Below are positions 7,323 through 11,509 of a DNA stretch of 11,509 bases, piece after piece. Within the stretch, counting starts at the first letter, position 1; every line of letters starts with the position of its first letter. Source of the DNA: an uncultured Ignavibacteriota bacterium (lineage in GTDB: Bacteria; Bacteroidota; Ignavibacteria; Tepidaquicellales; Tepidaquicellaceae); assembly GCA_937983305.1 (NCBI GenBank), contig CALKAJ010000371.1:1-11509 (forward strand). The letters run 5' to 3'. The notes below the pieces were generated by a model. That model was not told the DNA's origin, searched no databases, and saw nothing but the letters and a program-made list of their open reading frames with translations. The translations under genes and the position numbers were made by a program.

Positions 7323-7339
7323 AATTAAAACTATATTTC

Positions 7340-9418
7340 TTAAGATTTTAATTTTTCTATTATTGATTCCGAAATACTCTTCGGAGTTTCATCGTAATGT
7401 GAGAACTGCATTGTGTACATTGCCCTGCCCTGTGACATTGACCTTAACACTGTTGCATATCCAAACATTTCCGAAAGTGGTACCTGTGCTTTTATTACCT
7501 GTGCATCGCTTCTTTGTGACATTCCTTCGATTCTGCCTCTTCTGGAACTTAAATCGCCCATTACTTCACCCATATACTCATCAGGAGTTACTACTTCAAC
7601 TGCCATTATCGGCTCAAGCAATACGGGTTTAGCTTTTCTTGCGGCTTCTTTAAATGCCATCGAGCCTGCAACTTTAAATGCGAGCTCCGATGAGTCAACT
7701 TCGTGGTATGAACCGTAAACAAGTTTTACTTTTACGTCTTCTACAGGATATCCTGCGAGTACGCCGCTTTTCATCGCTTCTTCTATGCCTTTTTCAACTG
7801 CAGGTATATATTCTTTTGGAATTACACCTCCGGTTATTGCATTTTCAAATATAAATCCTTTTCCTTTTTCATTCGGTCCGACTTCTATTACTACGTGTCC
7901 AAATTGTCCTTTACCGCCTGATTGTCTGACAAACTTTGTTTCCTGCTTTACGTTTGCTTTTATAGTCTCTTTGTATGCAACCTGAGGTTTACCGACGTTT
8001 GCGTCAACTTTGAATTCTCTTTTTAATCTGTCAACTATAATTTCAAGATGAAGTTCTCCCATACCTGAAATCAGTGTCTGATTAGTCTCTTCGTTTGAAG
8101 TAACTTTAAATGTGGGGTCTTCATCGGAAAGCTTGCCAAGCGACTCGGATAATCTGTCCTGATCAGCCTTTGTTTTCGGTTCGATTGCAATCTGAATAAC
8201 CGGCTCAGGGAATGACATCTTTTCAAGGATAATGGGGTCATCATCACTTGTTAAAGTATCGCCTGTTCTTGTGAACTTCAATCCGACTACTGCCGCTATA
8301 TCACCGCAATATACTGCTTTAATATCCTGCCTGTGATTAGCATGCATTTGTAATAATCTTCCGACTCTTTCCTTTTTACCGCTGTTGGGATTATAAATAT
8401 AACTTCCTGCCTCAAGTTTTCCGGAATATACTCTGAAGAAACAGAGCTTTCCTACAAACGGGTCGGTCATTATTTTAAAAGCCAGAGCAGTAAATATCTC
8501 TTCATCTGTCATTTGTCTGATAACCTGGTCATCGCTGTGAATATGGTGTCCTACAACTTCTCCGATATCAGCCGGAGAGGGGAGTAAATCAATTATATAA
8601 TCAAGTAAATCCTGAATTCCTTTGTTTTTAAAAGAAGAGCCGCAAAGAACAGGAATAATTTTTACCTGAATTGTTGCTTTTCTCAAAACATCAAGTATTT
8701 CTTTCTGGGAAATTTCTTTTCCTTCAAGAAATTTATTCAGTAAAGAATCATTAACGTCTGCAACCGCTTCAAGAAGCTTTTGCCTGTATTCATTTGCTAA
8801 AGCAACCATAGACTTTGGAATATCAATATCTTCAAAAGTTGCTCCGAGTGTCTCTTCATTATACATACGCGCTTTCATTGTAATCAAATCAATGATTCCC
8901 TTGAACAGTTCACCCTGTCCAACCGGAATTTGAATCGGAACCGCATTTGCTTTTAATCTTTCTTTCATCATTTGTATTGCATGGTAGTAGTCTGCTCCAA
9001 CTCTATCCATTTTATTTACAAATGCAATTCTTGGAACGTTATATTTATCAGCTTGTCTCCAAACTGTCTCGGATTGCGGCTCTACACCGCCGACTGCACA
9101 AAAGAGTGCAACGGCTCCGTCAAGAACTCTAAGCGAGCGCTCAACTTCTGCGGTAAAATCAACGTGACCGGGAGTATCAATAATATTGATTCTATGTTTG
9201 TTCCAGAAACAGGTGGTTGCGGCACTCGTTATTGTAATGCCTCTTTCTTTTTCCTGTTCCATCCAATCCATAGTTGCTCCGCCTTCGTGTACTTCACCCA
9301 TTCTGTGCACTCTGCCGGTATAATACAAGATACGCTCCGTTGTAGTTGTTTTACCGGCGTCAATATGAGCCATAATTCCGATATTTCTTGTTAAATCTAT
9401 AGCTACGTCTCTGGCCAT
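7340..9418 (-). CDS. fusA: Translation elongation factor EF-G
   Basis: EF-G is the GTPase that drives translocation of tRNA and mRNA, and with ribosome recycling factor splits ribosomes. The 692-residue product has the P-loop AHIDAGKT (17-24), switch I RGITITSAAT (59-68), DTPGH (81-85) and NKMD (135-138). The domain II segment RVYSGKLEAGSYIYN follows, and domain IV contains QSGGKGQFGHVVIE. The C-terminal domain V (EPIMAVEVVTPDEYMGEVMGDLSSRRG) is complete, matching standard translocating EF-G rather than a truncated form. A clear AAGGAG (9433-9438) lies 14 bases before the ATG. It follows rpsG by 45 bases, the classical str order. It is followed by an unusually long 333-base spacer to tuf that holds a tRNA. 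Confidence 0.98.
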   Translation of the reverse strand: MARDVAIDLTRNIGIMAHIDAGKTTTTERILYYTGRVHRMGEVHEGGATMDWMEQEKERGITITSAATTCFWNKHRINIIDTPGHVDFTAEVERSLRVLDGAVALFCAVGGVEPQSETVWRQADKYNVPRIAFVNKMDRVGADYYHAIQMMKERLKANAVPIQIPVGQGELFKGIIDLITMKARMYNEETLGATFEDIDIPKSMVALANEYRQKLLEAVADVNDSLLNKFLEGKEISQKEILDVLRKATIQVKIIPVLCGSSFKNKGIQDLLDYIIDLLPSPADIGEVVGHHIHSDDQVIRQMTDEEIFTALAFKIMTDPFVGKLCFFRVYSGKLEAGSYIYNPNSGKKERVGRLLQMHANHRQDIKAVYCGDIAAVVGLKFTRTGDTLTSDDDPIILEKMSFPEPVIQIAIEPKTKADQDRLSESLGKLSDEDPTFKVTSNEETNQTLISGMGELHLEIIVDRLKREFKVDANVGKPQVAYKETIKANVKQETKFVRQSGGKGQFGHVVIEVGPNEKGKGFIFENAITGGVIPKEYIPAVEKGIEEAMKSGVLAGYPVEDVKVKLVYGSYHEVDSSELAFKVAGSMAFKEAARKAKPVLLEPIMAVEVVTPDEYMGEVMGDLSSRRGRIEGMSQRSDAQVIKAQVPLSEMFGYATVLRSMSQGRAMYTMQFSHYDETPKSISESIIEKLKS

Positions 9419-9432
9419 TAAAGCTGTTTAGT

Positions 9433-9438
9433 CTCCTT
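9433..9438 (-). promoter_or_regulatory. Shine-Dalgarno of fusA
   Basis: AAGGAG on the - strand, 14 bases before the fusA ATG. Together with that of tuf it is the only full-length Shine-Dalgarno in the window. Confidence 0.65.
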
Positions 9439-9463
9439 TTGTTTTTTTTAGGTTATTTATATA

Positions 9464-9931
9464 TTAAAATTTAAAATGCGCAAATGCTTTATTTGCCTCT
9501 GCCATTTTATGAACATCTTCTTTCTTTTTTACCGAAGAACCTTCGCCGACTGCAGCAGCCATTAATTCGTTTGCCAATTTTAATGACATTGATTTCTCTC
9601 CGCGGCTTCTGGTATAGGTTAAAATCCACTTTATTGCTAAAGCTACTCTTCTGTCAGGTCTGATTTCCGTAGGAATCTGATAGTTTGAACCGCCGACTCT
9701 TCTTGAACGAACTTCAATAGCCGGTGTTGCATTGTTAATTGCTTTTTGAAATACTTCAAGAGGATTGCTCTTCGTTTTTTCTTCGATTATGTCAAATGCC
9801 TTGTACATAATTTTTTCGGCAGTTCTTTTCTGACCGTCTTCCATTACACTGTTGATGAATCTGCCTACCAAAATATCGTTGTATTTGTGGTCAGGTATTC
9901 TGATTCTTTTTTCTGCTCTTTTCCTTCTCAT
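9464..9931 (-). CDS. rpsG: 30S ribosomal protein S7
   Basis: S7 starts assembly of the 30S head by binding the 3' major domain of 16S rRNA and sits at the E site. The 155-residue length is normal. It begins MRRKRAEKRIRIPDHKY and contains FINSVMEDGQKRTAEKIMY, the rRNA-binding core VRSRRVGGSNYQIPTEI, and RSRGEKSMSLKLANELMAAA. It starts with ATG, with no Shine-Dalgarno (AATATAATTA precedes it). It lies 38 bases downstream of rpsL, so it is very probably co-transcribed with rpsL and fusA. Confidence 0.97.
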   Translation of the reverse strand: MRRKRAEKRIRIPDHKYNDILVGRFINSVMEDGQKRTAEKIMYKAFDIIEEKTKSNPLEVFQKAINNATPAIEVRSRRVGGSNYQIPTEIRPDRRVALAIKWILTYTRSRGEKSMSLKLANELMAAAVGEGSSVKKKEDVHKMAEANKAFAHFKF

Positions 9932-9969
9932 TAATTATATTTATTGAGATTATTTAATTTTTTGGTTTA

Positions 9970-10359
9970 TTATTTCTTTACTGCAGCTTTTTTCTCGCGC
10001 TTTGCACCGTATTTCGAGCGTGCCTTTTTTCTGTTGGCTACGCCTGCTGTATCAATCGCTCCTCTGATGATATGATATCTTACACCGGGTAAATCTTTCA
10101 CTCTTCCGCCTCTTATTAATACGATTGAGTGTTCCTGCAAATTGTGTCCTTCGCCGGGTATATAGGCGGTTACTTCAATCTGATTCGTTAATCTTACTCT
10201 TGCTACTTTTCTTAGTGCTGAGTTTGGTTTCTTTGGAGTTGTTGTGTAAACTCTTGTGCATACGCCTCTTTTTTGCGGGCATGATTGCATTGCCGGGGCT
10301 TTGCTCTTGTAGATTTTGTCTGTTCTACCTTTGCGAATTAACTGATTAATTGTTGGCAA
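9970..10359 (-). CDS. rpsL: 30S ribosomal protein S12 (TTG start)
   Basis: S12 sits at the decoding centre and controls accuracy of tRNA selection. The 129-residue product shows PTINQLIRKGR, CPQKRGVCTRVYTTTPKKPNSALRK and GGRVKDLPGVRYH. Lys43 and Lys88, sites of classical streptomycin-resistance changes, are both wild type. The C-terminal tail is lysine-rich. The start is TTG (complement of CAA at 10357-10359). The conserved PTINQL follows directly, an in-frame TAA lies five codons upstream, and no ATG or GTG is available, so TTG is well supported. There is no Shine-Dalgarno. This is the first gene of the str cluster, separated from the upstream lipoprotein gene by 110 AT-rich bases that probably hold its promoter. 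Confidence 0.96.
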   Translation of the reverse strand: MPTINQLIRKGRTDKIYKSKAPAMQSCPQKRGVCTRVYTTTPKKPNSALRKVARVRLTNQIEVTAYIPGEGHNLQEHSIVLIRGGRVKDLPGVRYHIIRGAIDTAGVANRKKARSKYGAKREKKAAVKK

Positions 10360-10403
10360 ACTGTATATAAATTAAATTTATCAAAAAATTTTGGTAATAA
10401 ACA

Positions 10404-10411
10404 CAAAATTA
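10404..10411 (-). promoter_or_regulatory. Candidate promoter -7 element for the str cluster
   Basis: The - strand reads TAATTTTG, matching TAnnTTTG, the -7 consensus reported for Bacteroidota primary sigma factors. It lies about 45 bases before the rpsL TTG in a gene-free, AT-rich spacer where a promoter is expected. No clear -33 TTTG is seen. It overlaps a 7-bp inverted repeat (AATTTTG at 10387-10393, CAAAATT at 10404-10410). Given the base composition, chance is not excluded. Confidence 0.35.
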
Positions 10412-10469
10412 TTGTTGTTATAAAATATTTTTAAAAATCTTTTTTTTACTTGTACGTTTTGGTTAGGCT

Positions 10470-11285
10470 CTATTTCAAACCTGACTGTAGTATAAGGTCG
10501 CCGAGTTCTTCCCATTTTAGTTGAACAGCGGTAGGACCAAGTGCGTAAGGTGCAATTTCGTAATTATTATAATAAAATTCAAGACCTTCTTTTGTGACCA
10601 CAAATGTATCGTTCAATTTTATATTCTTTTCCCAGAATCCCGCTTTTTCCAGACTTTCGTTCTCTTTCAGTTTATGCATTTCTTTCAATCTTTTGGTAAT
10701 CAGCTCGCTTATCTTATCTTCGGAACCGGGTTTGATTATATCATTATATTTTAATATTCTGTTTTCCGCTATGCTGAATATATAGTAATCGAGATAGCTG
10801 TTCGGGTGAGCTCCGCCTTCAAAATCAATTCTTGAAACCTGATAGGAGATAATTTTTGAATTTTGGTAAATTACCTTTCCTATTACTTCACTGAACCAGG
10901 AAATCTGATAATCGCTGTTTTCTTTCATAAATGTTTTATATGATTCGATAAAGCTCTCTGCGATTTTCTCCACCGGCTGAACAACAGGAGTTTCCGAAAC
11001 ATTCATAAAAATTGAAATGGAATCCAATATTGCCTTGTTAAATGTATTCATTGAAGTGCCCGTTTTCATCAATTCGTAGTCGAATTTAATATAGGTACAT
11101 TCTCCTGTATCCGGATTGCACCCGTTATAGGTTTTCATTAAAGACTTTTTTTCGAAGGAAATTGTATCTTTTGCCTGATTTTCAACAGGTTTATCCTTTT
11201 TTCCCGTAACTTCCGGATTTTTTGTTGTGCAGGAAGCTGCGGTGAATAAAAGAAAAGAAATAAAAAGTAATGATAGTGTTTTCAT
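10470..11285 (-). CDS. Lipoprotein with PdaC/RsiV-like (DUF4163-DUF3298) region
   Basis: The predicted lipoprotein has 271 residues. A Lys-led hydrophobic signal of 18 residues ends in TAAS with Cys19 as the likely lipidation site, followed by a polar linker to about residue 45. The mature part looks like DUF4163 (about 45-150) joined to DUF3298 (about 155-270). The signs are RIDFEGGAHPNSY (152-164) with the conserved GGAHP, and a C-terminal YNNYEIAPYALGPTAVQLKWEEL. The same fold occurs in the extracellular part of Bacillus anti-sigma factor RsiV and beside the deacetylase domain of PdaC. No deacetylase or transmembrane anti-sigma part is present here, so the role is unknown; wall or ligand binding is conceivable. 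Cys56 and Cys63 could form a disulfide. ATG start without Shine-Dalgarno, 17 bases after the preceding stop. Confidence 0.82.
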   Translation of the reverse strand: MKTLSLLFISFLLFTAASCTTKNPEVTGKKDKPVENQAKDTISFEKKSLMKTYNGCNPDTGECTYIKFDYELMKTGTSMNTFNKAILDSISIFMNVSETPVVQPVEKIAESFIESYKTFMKENSDYQISWFSEVIGKVIYQNSKIISYQVSRIDFEGGAHPNSYLDYYIFSIAENRILKYNDIIKPGSEDKISELITKRLKEMHKLKENESLEKAGFWEKNIKLNDTFVVTKEGLEFYYNNYEIAPYALGPTAVQLKWEELGDLILQSGLK

Positions 11286-11302
11286 TTTTTGAATATTTTG
11301 TA

Positions 11303-11509
11303 TTATGAATTTATAATTTCAGAAAAATTAATTTTTCCGTTTGTGACTTCAGATAAATCTGTTTTTGTCTTCTCAGTTATTGATTCCCGGATACTGACAA
11401 GCAGTTTCACTTTGTCATCCGAAGAGTTTTCATCAATTTGAATTTTCGATTTCTCAATATAATTCAGAACAGCTCCGATAACTCTGTACTCCTTTTCTAT
11501 AACAAATTT
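11303..11509 (-). CDS. Unknown protein, C-terminal 68 residues (5' end beyond window)
   Basis: The - strand is open from the window end to a TAA at 11303-11305. It reads KFVIEKEYRVIGAVLNYIEK at its visible start and GKINFSEIINS at its end. Codon use resembles the neighbouring genes. The composition is charged and probably helical, with no signal or membrane segment in the visible part. I do not recognise a family. The stop lies 17 bases before the lipoprotein start, so the two genes are probably in one operon. Confidence concerns its being a real gene, not its function. Confidence 0.65.
   Translation of the reverse strand, partial: KFVIEKEYRVIGAVLNYIEKSKIQIDENSSDDKVKLLVSIRESITEKTKTDLSEVTNGKINFSEIINS

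Noticed and set aside
8972..9394. 140-codon open frame opposite fusA
   Set aside because: It is antisense to highly conserved EF-G coding sequence, is cysteine-rich and irregular, and has no family resemblance. The other antisense frames over rpoD, rplD, rplC, tuf and fusA fail for the same reason.
10360..10469. Intrinsic terminator after the lipoprotein gene
   Set aside because: Only AT-rich palindromes such as ATTTTTAAAAAT are seen, with no GC-containing stem before the T-tract.

Overview
The window is a chromosomal housekeeping region from an AT-rich bacterium. It most likely belongs to the Bacteroidota/Ignavibacteriota/Chlorobiota group. The evidence is a short primary sigma factor without region 1.1, a lamin-tail plus FlgD-Ig-like surface protein, a TMTC-like membrane/TPR protein, and few Shine-Dalgarno sequences. 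The lineage is inferred from gene style and no search was run. The first 46 bases are not genomic: they are an Illumina TruSeq-type adapter (tail of P7, 8-base index, read-2 primer), so the window starts at a contig end.

Layout, left to right. On the + strand, 47-729 is the 3' part of a secreted lamin-tail/FlgD-Ig protein gene. It is followed after 2 bases by a TMTC-like (DUF1736) multi-pass membrane protein with C-terminal TPRs (732-2720). A strong bidirectional terminator (2733-2768) separates these from everything to the right, which lies on the - strand. Read in the direction of transcription, the - strand carries the C-terminus of an unknown protein (11509-11303), a PdaC/RsiV-like (DUF4163/DUF3298) lipoprotein (11285-10470), then the str-S10 ribosomal cluster: rpsL, rpsG, fusA, tRNA-Ile(UAU), tuf, rpsJ, rplC, rplD, rplW. 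The primary sigma factor rpoD comes next (3643-2786).

The cluster encodes small-subunit proteins S12, S7 and S10, large-subunit proteins L3, L4 and L23, and elongation factors EF-G and EF-Tu. It links ribosome assembly and translation elongation to the housekeeping sigma factor. All core proteins look intact and conserved.

The points worth a second look are mostly small. They are the adapter and its chimeric ORF start, a tRNA-Ile with a genomically encoded UAU anticodon inside the str cluster, and a tRNA-like fragment plus 9-bp repeats beside it. Others are an S10 cluster that stops after rplW instead of continuing to rplB, and a UNCG-capped hairpin between rplW and rpoD. rpsL starts with TTG and rpsJ with GTG, and clear Shine-Dalgarno sequences occur only at the two elongation factors. 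I did not see a new defence, mobile or biosynthetic system.
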